Assembly: GCA_002335605.1 (NCBI GenBank)
Contig: BEDY01000003.1
Span: 62,001 to 126,000, forward strand
Reading direction: 5' to 3'
Source of the DNA: Prillingera fragicola
Lineage: Eukaryota > Basidiomycota > Tremellomycetes > Trichosporonales > Trichosporonaceae
Length of the DNA: 64,000 nt
Under the pieces are notes generated by a model. The model worked only from the letters and a program-made list of their open reading frames with translations. It ran no database searches and was not told where the DNA came from. This document shows positions 21,643 to 33,910 of the stretch, piece after piece. Numbering within the stretch: the stretch's first letter is position 1; the number at the start of each line of letters is the position of its first letter. Both the position numbers and the translations under genes were made by a program.

Positions 21643-21819
21643 GCGTTACAATCCAGCGCAGACAGAGCTCAATCGACGTGTAGCGCGTCCATCGCTTCGA
21701 CCAAGCGTGAGCCCACCCAGGCAGGTCATTGGCTGACGTCAGAGTAAAGTGGGGGGCGCAATTTAAAGCGATCGACGCTTCCTGCGCCCTAGACACTGTG
21801 CCCGCCCAGAAACCACAAA

Positions 21820-21854
21820 TTCAGGGTAGAATAGACCCCGATAGACCCTGAATA
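21820..21854. repeat. Inverted repeat, 9-bp perfect arms
   Basis: ATTCAGGGT at 21820-21828 is matched by ACCCTGAAT at 21846-21854 across a 17-base loop. It lies upstream of the Gln-rich gene and could be a hairpin or a dimeric regulator site. No further evidence for function. Confidence 0.5.
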
Positions 21855-22539
21855 TATTGCTTCCCTGAAACACCTCAATGTATTTGGTTCCGCTGACCAC
21901 ACGGTGGAGGTCGATCCTCCTACTTTGGTGAATGCTTTCTCTACAACGCACCAAATGCTCTTATGACAGGTTCACTCTTACTGGCAAGACTGGCCACGCT
22001 TCTCACCTGACTCTGCATAGCACCTATGATTCCAAAATTGCACCAGCTGCCACCTTCTGGCCCGCAATCGGGAGTACCATGTTCACCAGGACGGGAGCTC
22101 CATTCACTCGCCATGCTCGATGAGCGCGTTATTGCTGTCGCGAGGGTTTCGCGGAAAAATGTATGTTGACGATCAGCACAGGGGGCAGTTGGCTCAGAGT
22201 ACAGGGGGCTGTCGCTTACTGAACCGAGTTGTTGATCATGGCAGTGTAGACAGAGGTGGAGGTGATGACCATGTCCTGGTGGCAGTTCCGGTCAGTCTTC
22301 CACATTGTCCTCCTTCTCCGCCATGTCCAACATGTCCACAGCAGATCTGGAGGGAAAGTATGACCCCAGCCCGTGCCACTGACAGCCATGGCCAATGCAT
22401 GCAACTCATCGCCGCCACCCTGACCGCCAAAAAGGAACACACCCACTCGCACCCTCACCGCCCAATGACACTCGGTCCAACGACCTCGCACCATGAACAA
22501 CATGTCGAGCAGCGAGCAGGCGCATTGCATGCTATGCTA
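21855..22539. other. Intergenic, nothing recognised
   Basis: About 690 bases between the inverted repeat and tRNA-Phe with no coding or RNA feature recognised. Confidence 0.35.
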
Positions 22540-22649
22540 TGGAGCCAGCCGGGATCGAACCGGCGACCGTACGATGCACATCACCACTTCGTGGCCTGCT
22601 GAAACTGATATACTTCAGTCGTACGCTCTCCCAACTGAGCTATGTCTCC
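22540..22649 (-). tRNA. tRNA-Phe (GAA) with intron
   Basis: Read on the minus strand: acceptor GGAGACA pairs with TGGCTCC except for one A-G mismatch. The D arm is GCTC..GAGC, the T arm CCGG/CCGG around TTCGATC, and the discriminator is A at 22540. The anticodon stem is TACGA/TCGTA. The anticodon GAA lies at 22614-22616. An intron of about 37 nt (roughly 22576-22612) follows position 37. Confidence 0.88.
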
Positions 22650-22745
22650 TGCGATGAGGTTGGTAGACTTCGCCAGACAATATACTGCCCTGACATCAGT
22701 ACTCTGGCCTATGTCTCTGTGCGTGAAGAAGGCTCAACTTACAAT

Positions 22746-25047
22746 CTACATGCAAAGCACCGTGCTACTCCAGTGTGCCCACTCTTCACCCCGAACCCAC
22801 TGCTCTTGTCCGTCAGCCCCTGCGCTACCCATCGACTCACCCCGATGATAACACGCTCCATGTCCAAGCTGACCGAATGCTGTCCAACGCCCTTGGACAT
22901 GGTGTTCAGTGTAACCTGCGTAATGACGCAGGGCAGCGTCATTCGCACTTCTTCTAACCAGGTGGCCGCCTCGTCGTCGCCGAGCTGAACCTCGAGAACG
23001 GTGTCTTGTTCCAGCTCGACGGATATTCCGCCTTTGTAGTCCTCGAGAGGGACTTGCTTTTCGGGCTGGACGGATACCTCGCCCTTGGTCTCTGGGGGGC
23101 CGGTTCTTGCGCGACCGTCGAGCTTCCCCAAGACAGACCTCACGAATGACTTCTTCCCCGCGCTCGACAACTCCGCCGGGCGTTGCTCTGCAGACCATCG
23201 ATATGCCGGCTCCGGGTGCATGGCCCTTGGGATTTGGCGGCACACCGATTCCTGCCACACCATCCCTGCCTTGGTGTCCGGCGGCAGACGAAGCCTAGCA
23301 CGAGCGACTGCTGCGGGGCTAAAGTCCCGAATGACCAGCACAGGGTGCCGATCAGTGCTCGGCTTCAAGTCCTTGTCAAACTGCAGCTCGGCGTCGCGGT
23401 ATCCCGACACTGACGTGTGCCGGTCTTGCCTGAAGAATGGGTCCAGGCGGATGGGCTGATGGAAGATCCGCACTGCACCAGGACTCCATGCGCTCCAGGT
23501 GTAGCGGCGCGCCACGGCGTCGGCGGTCGTGTAGTACGTTTGGCCATGCTCATCTGTGGACTCTGTGCCGGCAATGGGATCAACGGCAGGCAAAACCCCT
23601 CGTACTTTGCTACTGCATCTGCAGAGAGGGACGGCGCAGAGCGGGTTGCTGGGTTCGACGGTGGGCTGCTGTGTGCGACGCCGCATGCGTTCCTCGCCAC
23701 TCTGTACCAGCTGTACCAGCCTCTCGCGTAGAATGTACATGTCGTAGACCTTGGGGTATGCGGTAAACTGCACCCGCACTATACCGCGGCGAGAGTCTAG
23801 CGCAAAGGGGTAGCCGGCGGCCCGAGACGGAGTCAGAGGCGGTGGAGACACAGAGAGCGCGTACAGGCCGTACTTCTGTGGGGCGATGCTAGGCCATTCA
23901 AGTACTGCGAGACACGACGGCGTGTAAGGTTGCGCGGCGGTCTCGTCACAGACGTCGTGCTGGAATGACCAGATTGCAAACGTTGGCGGGGTCGCTGCTC
24001 CTTGGGCATCGCCCTCGGCAACCAGGTCATTGACGACCAGAATGGACGTCGGGGTCAGCAAACCAAAGCCCAGTGGTATCCCGTTGTGCCCGACCAGTCT
24101 CTGTTCCTGCGTCAGCAGCTGCACCTGGGTTGCAGAATACGCACCCCTCTGATCTCTCCTGTTTTCCAGTTCCACAGGCATATCTCGGGGACTGGGTACT
24201 CGAGAACATCTGGCTCTTCACTTTGCCAGGTCATCGAAACAGCGACCGTGTCGCCCATGACCTGGACGGCGGTGCTGATCTTTAGCCTGACAAGTTCATG
24301 GCGTGGTTTCCCCAGCATCGGCAGAGACGGTGGCAATGCAATGGGTAGAACTGACTGACTTGCGCCTGGATGGGGTTTGCCTGTGGAAATTGACAGCACA
24401 CGGAGATCGGCAGCCTTGCAGCCTTCAAGCTTGCCGACTGTCTGATCAGCTCGTCCCAACCAGCTCCCAGACTCATAACCTTGCAACAGAACCAGTAGAT
24501 CCTGCGACGGATCCCGCGCACACCCAGCATAGCTCGCATCAGGCAGAGGCAGCTTGTGGGCGCGCCAAGCTGGATCTGGGTCGCTAGCAGACGGAAGCGG
24601 CACGGCAACGTTGTGGCCTCCCCAGTCCATACCGCCGAGCGGAACGGCGTCGCGATCATACGTGAACAGCATCCCGCCTACCGGAAAGGGAAACGAGATC
24701 ATTGCGTCGTAGGTGAGCAGCCGGCGGCACACCGGCGTCAAGGTCGCCCACCTGTCTGCCCACGCAGCGAGCAGCTCGCGCTTGGCGGACACGTTCATGC
24801 CGGGGGACGCTGCGGGCGGAGGACTAGGTGTCTCGTCGGCGCGTATCCAGGGGGTTATGGGGCTGGGTGACAGTTCTGTCCACTGGGATACATGGTACTC
24901 TTCATGGCAAGCTCCCATGGGGATTATCGGCATCTTGGCCCGTGTCGATGTTGTCTCGGCCCGTGTTTGCTGCGTTTCTGCAATGTCCACCAGACCGTGC
25001 ATGGACAGCTCATGCTGGTACTCGAGCTCGGCAGAGCTGATGGCCAT
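22746..25047 (-). CDS. F-box-family paralogue lacking its F-box (741 aa)
   Basis: Exons 24145-25047, 22841-24106 and 22746-22802 join in frame. It is clearly a paralogue of the gene at 28516-30694. Shared blocks include HELSMHGL near the start, DPSQDLLV, LWNWKTGE just before intron 1, AGYPFALD, YDMYILRERLV, SGYRDAELQF, VLVIRDFSPAA, DMERVIIG before the last intron, and a C-terminus ending LCM. The partner has an N-terminal exon with an F-box; here the region upstream of 25047 (to the neighbouring hydrolase end at 25220) contains no such exon. Without the F-box it should not recruit SKP1, so it may be a relic, a decoy, or use a start I could not find. The substrate-binding region type is unknown. 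Confidence 0.75.
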
Positions 25048-25219
25048 TGTCTTTGAGCAGTGAATGGGTGTTAATGGCAACAACTCGGACACAACTGATG
25101 AAGATATGTACCTGGGCTGCCAGCATGAATGAGAGTCACATACCCGCACCGGCTGACCCAAGATTCTTACAACCGCATAGCAAGCATCCTACGTACAGCT
25201 ATTCTAGCAACACTGCCTC

Positions 25220-26444
25220 TCACAGCACAGCAGTCGGAAGCGACGCAGAGCCAGCTACACCCCAGCGCCAAAACCACTCGGCGGCCAACTGCACCATCTC
25301 GGGCGAGACGACGTGCCCGCGATCTTCCTGCACCACCCGGACCGCATCGCCGGCACGACGGCTCTCGCTCTCAATCTCCTTCCACCGCTCATCGCCAAAC
25401 TTGACTGGCAGCATCCTGTCCAGCGCACCGTGCAGCGCGAGCACCTTCTTGTCCGCATACGTCCCGGGGGGCTCCTTGTATTCAAACCACTCGCGCGTGC
25501 CCTTTGGGAACGGGACGTCGGTGCCGAGGGTGTTGTGGCGCCTCGGGCGGGTGGTGAGCAGCGGCCCGAGGGCGGAGGGAGGAATGGAGATGATGGGCAC
25601 GCCGATGCGCACGCGCGGGTCGTCCCGGAGCAGGCGCCAGGTGATGTGTCCGCCCATGGAGATGCCGGCCGACATGAACTCGGAGACGACGCGCTCGTTG
25701 CCGGGGAAGAGATACGAGGGGAGGAACTGGATGAGCATGAGATGGTCTTGCACGCCGCCAGTGACAGTTACTGCCATGTGGGGTCTGGGAGTGTCAGTCG
25801 TGAGCGAAACGCGATACGCACAGTCGCATCGGGTAGGTGTCAAAGTTGGAGCCGTCCTTGATGCGGCGGCGCTCGCCGTGGTTGCGCTGGTCCTGGGACG
25901 TTAGCAGCTGGCCAGGATGTCTGCTTCTGCTTCTGCAGACGCACATCGCCTTCAAAAAGAGGCCAGAACTCACCAGCGTCACGATCAGCACATCCCGCTG
26001 CCGTTCTCCCTGCGCCTGTTCCAACTTGTTCATCTCGCCGAGGATACCGGCTGCGAGCTTGTCAAGCTGGCTGGCGCGGTTCGCCCACCCGTGCGCAATC
26101 ATCTGGCAGGACTGTTAGCTAGAACATTCCCGTGTTTGCAAACTGCGATGTATAATGTCGAGGACACTGGCAGTGCAGAGACTCGCCTGGCAGGCCATCT
26201 CAGCCAAGCCCAAAGCCGCTCCAGGCCGCCTCTCGACTCCACGACCTCGCGCATGCTCGCAACTCACAATAATAGACACAGGCTTGGTACGGCCTTTGAT
26301 CTCCTCCAGCCCATAAACGTAGGCGTCGAGATCGACGAGCGTCACTGTCGATTTTGACACGGCGGGGTGGCCGAGGTCGAGGTTGTCGTAGTCCATGACG
26401 TGCTCGGGGCCTCCGGGTTGAGGCTTTGGTTTTTGAGCTGCCAT
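25220..26444 (-). CDS. Alpha/beta hydrolase (313 aa)
   Basis: Exons 26268-26444, 25974-26102, 25822-25892 and 25220-25784 join in frame. Fold markers: the HG of the oxyanion strand (MIAHGWANR), the nucleophile elbow GISMGGH (Ser), the acid in LHGALDRMLP, and the catalytic His in EDRGHVVSPEMV. This is a complete Ser-Asp-His triad. No signal peptide. The N-terminal segment ahead of the fold is short and Pro/Gln-rich. Exact substrate unknown; the DQRNHGER segment after strand 4 is typical of uncharacterised fungal esterase-like hydrolases. It is packed between two F-box-family paralogues, head-to-tail on the same strand. Confidence 0.8.
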
Positions 26445-26778
26445 TGTTACTGGGCGTGATAGAGGGTGTGAGAGGCTGTAATGACAGTTGTGCAGTGCCG
26501 AAGGATGAGGAAGTGAGCAATGTCCAAACGATGTAAATGTGTTCATGGTTCATTCGTCTCCGGATGGTCTGGTAGCCGGCATTCGGCAGAGGCAGGACCG
26601 GACTTGGCCGAAAGGCTCACCTCAGCCACATCTTCAGTCAACTGCAGCATCCACGCCGTTGTTACTGATGCATGCATGCTCATTTCGTGTGCTACTCCTA
26701 CTTGCACACCGAGACTAGGCACAGACGTAACTGACCGATATGTCCCGTGTGTCGTTGCAGTCTGACCTACCTCACAAG
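26445..26778. other. Intergenic, hydrolase promoter
   Basis: About 330 bases between the hydrolase start and the 3' end of the hydratase gene, same-strand neighbours. Nothing specific recognised. Confidence 0.4.
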
Positions 26779-27791
26779 CTAGGTCGTCCACTGTGCCGGC
26801 CTCTTCTCAAGGAAAGCCTTGATTCCCTCCTTGGCATCCTCAGAGCGCGCATGCAGAGCCATGACGCGTCCCGCCCACTCCGCAGCCTCCTCGTACCCGT
26901 CTCCACCAGTGCCTGTAATCCCCAGCTGGGTCCAATATGCCCACTTTCCCAGCGCCGTCGGCTGGCCCGCCCCGCCAGCAATCTGCCGGACGACCTCAGC
27001 GATACGCTTCTCGACCTGTGCCATGGCGTAGGCGCTTTCGCAGCGCACTATATCAATCGCATCCCGAAATTTTGACACAGGCAGAGAGGAAGCCGTAGCG
27101 AGCATGCGGTACGTCACCCGGCTGCCCAGAGCGCGCCCGACCGCGGTCGCAGGAGACGTGCACGGCAGGCCGATACTGGCTCCTGGGAGTTGCACGAGGG
27201 TCGCGGAGTGCGCAATGGTATAGTCGGCGCTCAGCGCGAGCTGCAGGCCAGCGGCAGACGCCAGGCCCTGCATGCCGCACACGACGGGCGCGGGCGAGTG
27301 TCGGATAAGCCGCATGACCTCTGCACACGTTGCGAAGGTCTCCTTGACCTCGTCGTGGGATAGATTGGCTAGTTCTTTCAGATCATGGCCAGAGCAGAAC
27401 ACTGGGCCCGAGGAGCGCAGGACAATCACGTTTGGCAAGCCCTTGCGCTGTTCGCGCCATGTGGCGCCGTCCAGGAGCCAGGTGTAGGCCGGGTCGTTGC
27501 CTTCGAGGTTGACGATAATGTCGGGGTTGAACTTGGGGAGTAGCAGCAGCTCGCCTGTAGCCGGGGAGGTGAGGGCTGCCTTGAGCTGAGACTGCAGGTC
27601 GCGCAGGACTGCTAGAGAGAGGGCGTTGCGTCTCGTGGGATTGTTGAAGAACAGGTAGGCTGCCTTGGCGGGCAGGGTGGGCAGGGCTGAAACTGAGTGT
27701 GTTAGCTGTGGGTGAAGACCTAAGACCTAAGCTGTGGAGATTGTCTGTTCTGAAGAAGTGGTGAGCTGGAAGAGTACTCACGAGCTGACAT
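26779..27791 (-). CDS. Enoyl-CoA hydratase/isomerase family protein, ECHDC3-like (305 aa)
   Basis: A 10-base first exon (27782-27791, M-S-A) joins exon 2 (26779-27686) in frame. Crotonase-fold markers: NNPTRRNALS (substrate strand), SSGPVFCSGHDLKEL (first oxyanion-hole loop), CGMQGLASAAGLQLALSAD (second oxyanion-hole loop, normally GxAxGAG), and the C-terminal FLEKRPAQW. This arrangement and length match the ECHDC3 branch, whose members are mostly mitochondrial and of unclear substrate. Residue 139-type catalytic Glu is not obvious, so hydratase activity is not assured. No strong transit peptide is visible. Confidence 0.85.
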
Positions 27792-28515
27792 TGCTACAAG
27801 TGCTGGTGCTGCTGACGAGGTGAGCAATGGCAAGAGCGAGATGGGCCGGCATGGCTTAGTATGGGGTGGCAGTAGCGGAGTTAATTCCGACGTCATCTTG
27901 CATTCTGGCTTGCATCACCCATCTCACCACCACTACTACTCTTGCTGCAAGCCTCATGCACCTTTGAATCGGCCACGCATGTGTTCCCCTGCCTCATCGT
28001 GTCTATGTCTATGTCTTCAGAAGACGAATTTGATGATCTCAGTGTCGAACCGATTCAAGGGAGGTCTCCGATCCCGTTTCTTCGTGGCACCGAGATTCTT
28101 GCGTCCCCACACCTGCCGTCAACTACGCTGGACGGATTGATTTGAGGTTTTAGCTAGGTCCCTCACTTTGATCGTGACAGAACGTCAACCTGACAAGTTG
28201 GATGGGTACGTCTATGGGTCTAGTAGATACTTCTGTTACCAGCTGCGATAGGTATCCATCGGCAATAGACCGGAACAGCCAGGCCGAAAGAACTCTGCCA
28301 GAGTGCCATTCTGATCCTTGCTCAACAGCATGCCATCTTGGGCACTCTTTGGACTTTATACACGCATGTAGGGCCTTGTAGACTATGGCACGCACTTGTC
28401 CTTCCACTACTGGAGGCATATTATGACTGGGCAGGATGACATCGCCCTCTCCCTGCCTGCTCATGCCCAACATTCAGCGTCGTCCGATGTAAATGCCAGT
28501 CAAGTTGACCTAGTC
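27792..28515. other. Intergenic with one possible small gene
   Basis: About 720 bases between the hydratase start and the 3' end of the F-box gene. Apart from the short plus-strand frame listed separately (28005-28145), nothing was recognised. Confidence 0.35.
28005..28145 (+). CDS. Possible 46-residue acidic micro-protein
   Basis: ATG-initiated frame starting MSMSSEDEFDDLSVEP and ending STTLDGLI. The acidic Ser-rich start (a possible casein-kinase-2 type site cluster) makes it look less random than most short frames here. No splice sites, no homologue recognised, and the length is within chance. Listed as a candidate only. Confidence 0.2.
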   Translation: MSMSSEDEFDDLSVEPIQGRSPIPFLRGTEILASPHLPSTTLDGLI

Positions 28516-30694
28516 CTACATGCAGAGCAGGCTGTACGACCACCGCGGTACTGTCATATCATCCCACACAAACTCCTGGCAGTCAGCGATCACCACACTC
28601 ACAGCACCTACCCCGATCAAGACACGCTCCATGTCCAGAGCAAGGCAGTAGCTGTGCACATTATCACTCCAGCGCGGCAATCGCACCCGCGTCTCAACAC
28701 AAGCCATGTCAGTATAGACCTCTTCCGCCCAGATACTCTGCGAACCCGGCCCCCAACTACTCCCAGTCTCGACGCACACGCTCCTCCCGTCGGTAGTCTC
28801 TGGCAAATCACCCCTACCAGCGCGGAGGAATGCCGCAGGGCTAAAGTCGCGAACGACAAGCACACCCTCCAAGCCGTCGGGCCTAAACGTAAAGTCGATA
28901 TTCGCATCGCGATACCCGGCGACAGAGTTTGTGCGTTTGACCATTGGCGCGGCGTCACCAGAGTCCTCGTCCTCGGCTTCGGGGACCATGGCGACCACTC
29001 CGCGAGACCATGCGCGCCACGGGTACCGGCGTACACCTGGGGAGAGGGTCGAGTAGTAGGTACGGTTGTGGGTGTCGGTGTGGCAGTGCCCGCACGTCTG
29101 GTTGCAGAGGGGGAGGAAGCCACCTACTTGGCCCGAGCAGGTGCAGTTGGGAACGGGGCAGTGCGTGTTGGGTTCTTGTGTGGTGCGGGGGAGACGGCGC
29201 AGACGTTCCCTACCTTGGGTAATGAGGTCGACGAGCGTTTCCCGCTGCAGATACATGTCAAACCACTCTACGGCAGTGGAGTACTGTGCCCTCGCCAGGA
29301 CCTGGACCCGAATCACGCCACTGTGCGGATCCAGCGCAAACGGGTATCCCGGCGTGGTGGGTCGCGCCGTCGCCGGGGCCGAGACGTCGCTGGAGGCGAT
29401 TGATACGCCAGGTTGTAACTTTGGCCAGTCAAGTTGAGCCACGCACGAGGTGTACTGGCGCTCTGCACAGGTGTCGTGCTCAAATGTCCAGAGCGTGAAC
29501 GACGGTGGCCGCTTGAGGCTCTCAGTATCCGTGACCGGGTAGTTGACCGCCAGCACGCTGGTCTCGGTGATCAGGCCGTAGGCAACGTCATCACAGGAGT
29601 GCCCGGGGATGGTCTAGCGTCAGCTACTGCTCATTGGCGCAGCAAGCTTACACCTCTGAGCTCGCCCGTTTTCCAGTTCCAGAGATGCACCTCAGGCACT
29701 ACCCTTGATCCCCAATCATTAGCCTTCCACATCCACAACGCCAGCACAGCGACAGTATCCCCCAACACCTGGAGGTATCGTGGCTTGACCACCGGTTCAG
29801 GCTCGTCGTCATGCATCGTCATAGCCGGCGGCGGCGGAAAACGCAACACGGGCACAGCGGCAAGTGGGTGCGCTTGGCCAGTCGACATGCTCAGAACGTG
29901 GATGACGGCCGAGGACACTGGCACAGGCGGATTCATGTTCGGGAGGAAATGCTCGGGGTCGTCTGCTCCTGGTCGACTGATAGCCACCAAGAGGTCTTGA
30001 GACGCGTCCCGTATTGCCCCTGCATAGTCCCACTCGCCGCTCACAACTGGGAGGCTGCGGCTGCTAACATCCGGGGTCAGAGCAGATGGTAGCGAGACAA
30101 CATAGTGTTCCAAACCCTTGTCAGGGCCGACGTCAGTCGAGAGAGGCCAGCACGCGTCAACGGCCATGAGATAGCCATGGTGAAGAGCAGGCTCCCACAC
30201 TGAATTGCTCGCTGTGATGGCCCTTGCTGTGCTGGGACTGAGGGTCGTCCAGCGCTCCGTCAACGCGGCAAGCGCATCTCGTCTGACTTGCAGGCTTGAC
30301 TGTGGACTGAGGGGTAAACAGGCTGGAGACGCTACGGATAGCCACGGCGTGCTTGATAATGGGACCGGGGTCCATTCGCCGACGACCACGTCTGTGTGCC
30401 TTGCGGGTGGCTCGACTGCATCGGCTGGAAGGTTGAGTGGGCGCTGGAAAGCAGAGATGTCCATGAGACCGTGCATCGATAGCTCGAGCTCATACTGCAG
30501 CTGTTCCGAGGTGGTGTATAGTGTATGCAGCAGCTTGCAGGTCTGAAGCGTAAGTTGGTGTTGTTAGAGTACCGACGGACCTGTGCAAACGCGAGCCGTT
30601 GCCGCGTGTTGAGCGCCTTGAATAGAGGGAAGAGGAGGTCGGTCGGGAGACGCAGAAGTGGACAGGGACGTGAATCCTCCCTGACCGTGTCCAT
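28516..30694 (-). CDS. F-box protein (688 aa)
   Basis: Exons 30581-30694, 29652-30542, 28612-29613 and 28516-28575 join in frame. The F-box is split by the first intron: LPTDLLFPLFKALNTRQRL then AFAQ and TCKLLHTL. This matches the basidiomycete F-box pattern (LPxELLxxIF..L....L....VCK). F-box proteins bind SKP1 and deliver substrates to SCF ubiquitin ligases. The remainder is a beta-rich region of alternating hydrophobic strands with markers such as LWNWKTGEL, AGYRDANIDF and VLVVRDFSPAAF. It contains a Cys/His-rich insert (CPVPNCTCSG and CNQTCGHCHTD) that could bind zinc. Paralogous to the gene at 22746-25047 along its whole length after the F-box. Confidence 0.85.
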
Positions 30695-30973
30695 GTTGGC
30701 TACGAGGGTGATGACTGGCAAGAGAGGTAAGCAACGTCGAAGAGGGATAAAAGCAGAACCAGGTAAGATGATGGTGATGTCGATCTCGGATCCGGATGTC
30801 GATCTCGGGCACAATGGGGTTTGATTGCCGGTATGGTTGCTGCCAATGGCTCACCTCAGCACATCTCTGCAGCGAAAAACTGGTGAAAACCCCAATGCAT
30901 GAGGGCATCTAAAGTCACAGCGAGCGCAGCGAGATGGGAAATGAGCCAGTCTATTACACCCCCTTCCCAAGAT

Positions 30974-33291
30974 CTAAGGACTCTGGGGCGAGTGGTGATA
31001 CTCCTTGACCTTTGCAGCGAGGCTAGCCCTCCTTACACGATCCGAATCACTCAGGTCCACCTCGTCCCTCTCCGCCAGGATAGTGTACTGCGTCCACTCG
31101 CGATGCAGCGGGTGACCCTCGCGGGCGATACTTGCGTTGGTCTTGACACGCCCCAGCTGGGGCGGCGCCGTCGCCGCAACAGCAGCGTCCTCCTCGCCCC
31201 CGCCAATGGTCTTTTCCTCGTCGCCCTCGAGCACTTCGGCTGCCTTGCGCGCGTCCATGAGTGCCTTCATCTGGCGCTCGGCGTCGGCCGCCCACTTGCA
31301 CCGTGCGCGGATCTGCGCGCCGTACTTGTAGAAGAGAAAGGGAAAGGGTATGCACGCAGCTGCGAGGAAACCAGGGAGGGCCGCCGCCCAGTGAATGCCG
31401 AGGGCCTTGTACATGTCGGCCGTGAAGAGGGGCTGGATCTATTAGAGTTGCACAGATGGGAGACAGCTTACGAAAGCGGCACCAAAGAGAGAACGGAGAA
31501 CCGAGTTGGACGCGAGCACCGACGCGGCGTAAATGGTGTACGCATCAACAAGGTAGCCCATGGTGGCGAGGAAGACAATGACCATGCCAAAGCCAAAGGG
31601 AATACCAAACATGATGGGCGCGATCCAGTGCACGTTGGGGCCGTTGGTCGCTGCAAATCCTGCGAGGCCGATGACAACAGCAATGCCACCTGCGATGGCT
31701 GGGGGCAGACGCGCCTCGGGGGGAGGAGCCTCGCCGTCCTTGCCCGCAGCGACGTAGGAACGGTTCACGAAGAGGACTGTCATAGTGATTGCGACCTGGG
31801 GGTGTTAGGCACTGGGATACGGGAGGGCAAGGGAAGCAGATAGGAGTGAGCAAGCACGCAATGATGGCCAAACCTCGTGCTTGGTCTGGAGATTGGCTGC
31901 GGCCGGGCAGACATCCGGGACATCTGCCTCCTCACTATATATCCCTCTTGTCTGGGGCTCGGGCAGACAAAGGACACTCACTGCTACACCACCCGCAATG
32001 CCAAGGAAGGCAAGGCCCTGAAGACCAGCCGACCAGCCGCGTCCCTGCTCTGCGATGTTGTTAGCTAGTCTTTTCCGGAGAGCGGGCAACAGGACTTACG
32101 AAAAATGATAGGATAGGCTGCAAAGTTGAGATAAAGGGTGCCATAGATGATAGCAATCTGAGGTCAGCCACCATCCCAAAGCAGTACTACTCACGTAAAT
32201 GGAAAGAATGAGGACGATGGGCTCGAGCAAAAACTTCCAAGGCCGGACAAGACTCTCCCGGAACAACTTGACCTTGTCCTGGGTACTCTTGGCGTCGCCA
32301 GCGTAGCGGTACACGCTTCCAGTCGCTTTGGAGAGCTTGGCTGCGCGCGAACGGAGAAGAGCCGGCGCGTACGTCTCGGGTGAGAAGAGGACGATCAAAC
32401 TAAAGAAGAAGCCGCACAGGATGCCGAGGAACCCCATCACCCAGCGCCAGCCTGCTGCGTCGCCGATGAAGCCGCCGGCTGCCTCGTTAGCGGTTGTGCG
32501 CGAGGCCACTTTGAGTAGACTTACAGATGGGGCCGAGCGCAGGGCCGAGGAACGGCGCCGCAGCGAACAGCGCCATACCGATACCGCGCTGCTTTGCGTC
32601 GAGCATGTCTGTGACAGTACCGCCCGCGTTGGTGAGTGGCGAGGAGCCAAAGAAGCCAGCGAGGCAGCGGAAGATGAGCACTGCCGCCGGGTTTGGCGCC
32701 GCGCACACTAGCGACTGCCACAGCGTGAGCCCGCCGTAGGACAGAATGTAGATGGGTCGGCGGCCAAACGCCTCTGAGGCTGGTGCCCAGATGAGGGGCC
32801 CAAAGGCGAAGCCGACGACGAAGAGTGCTGAGAGGTTAGCGGGGGCCGGTAACTAGCATGTCTGAGCGCCGAGGCATTAGCACCAGCCTTTCACTGGCAA
32901 CGAAACGCGCGTCTGGGCAAGAAAAGAACTCACAAACGCCACCAATCCAGAGCGTTGAGCTTCCGCCAAACTCCTTCATGAGATCCTTGACGCCGCCGCC
33001 ATAAGCCGACGACGCGAGCGCGACCGCAAGAGTCACAAACGACGACAGCGTCATCTGCGTCCACTTGTACCACGATGGCCAGCGCTGGGGGTCCTCGACA
33101 TCATGTGGGAGCCAGTCGATAATGTACGGCTCAGTTTCGGTGCCTTGACCTTTGTAGCGGTGGTGCAGAATGTCCTCGAACGGAGTAGTGTACAGGCGCC
33201 AGGGGCGTTTAGCCAAAGTGTAAGTTGAGGATGGCTTTGTAGAGACTGCTGTGCGCTCCTTTTGCTCGTCGCGTACGGAGAGAGACGACAT
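30974..33291 (-). CDS. DHA1-family MFS antiporter (drug/polyamine type, 619 aa)
   Basis: Seven exons (32934-33291, 32525-32827, 32195-32478, 32100-32157, 31982-32049, 31472-31795, 30974-31438) join in frame. The N-terminal cytoplasmic part ends in the DHA1 signature [20 protein letters not shown]. It is followed by twelve hydrophobic segments, with the loop 2-3 motif FGRRPIYI and [15 protein letters not shown] in the region typical of polyamine/fluconazole exporters (FLU1/TPO-like). The C-terminal tail is long, acidic and Ser-rich. H+-coupled export of toxic compounds or polyamines at the plasma membrane is expected from the family. The intron between exons 5 and 6 is long for this genome (186 nt). 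Confidence 0.9.
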
Positions 33292-33910
33292 TGTGGAGTG
33301 GGTGGTGCGACCAGAGGCGGCGGAACGGGTGGAGTGATGTTTGGTGTTTCGAGTGAGAGAGAGTGGAAAGAGTTAAGAGTCAGTGCCAATGTCGGTCTCT
33401 TTTGGGGAGCGCTCCAACGCGGCACCCGCTGTGCGCTCCGATGTGAGTGGGGATGCGGACTGCTCGTTGGCTGCTTGCTGTTGATGTTGCGGCGGCGACA
33501 ATGGACATGGACAACAGACGGATACCCCGATGGCCGACTCCGGGCGCCGAGAATCCGGGGCACCAGAATAGCACCGAGCGCCCTGACTCTGCCGAAGCGG
33601 CCGGTGGTGGTGACGAGAGCATAAGAGATGTAACATGGGCAGTGATAAACTGATAGATTAGATACAAGAGAGAACGGCGACGTATGCATGGGGCTGGGTG
33701 GGGTGTTGGTCGCGCGCGGCCATGGCCACCCGGGGGTGTGATGAATGCAGTGGGCTCTCTTCATTTTGGTTCGCTTGCGTGAGCCAGTAGAATGGCGTGA
33801 ACAGCCCCGACCTCCCCTGCGTCCCCCACTTGATCTCAACCTCATCGCTTTATCCAAACATACGACCTCCCACCTTACCAGCTCCGACAGACTTGCCCGC
33901 ATCACTACAT
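33292..33910. promoter_or_regulatory. Divergent spacer, DHA1 antiporter / DUF1349 gene
   Basis: About 620 bases between divergent starts. Overlapping frames on both strands have no coding features. No motif recognised. Confidence 0.35.

Noticed and set aside
25220..25861. Plus-strand frames overlapping the alpha/beta hydrolase
   Set aside because: The minus strand carries the complete Ser-Asp-His triad and consistent splice sites, so the plus-strand frames are shadows.
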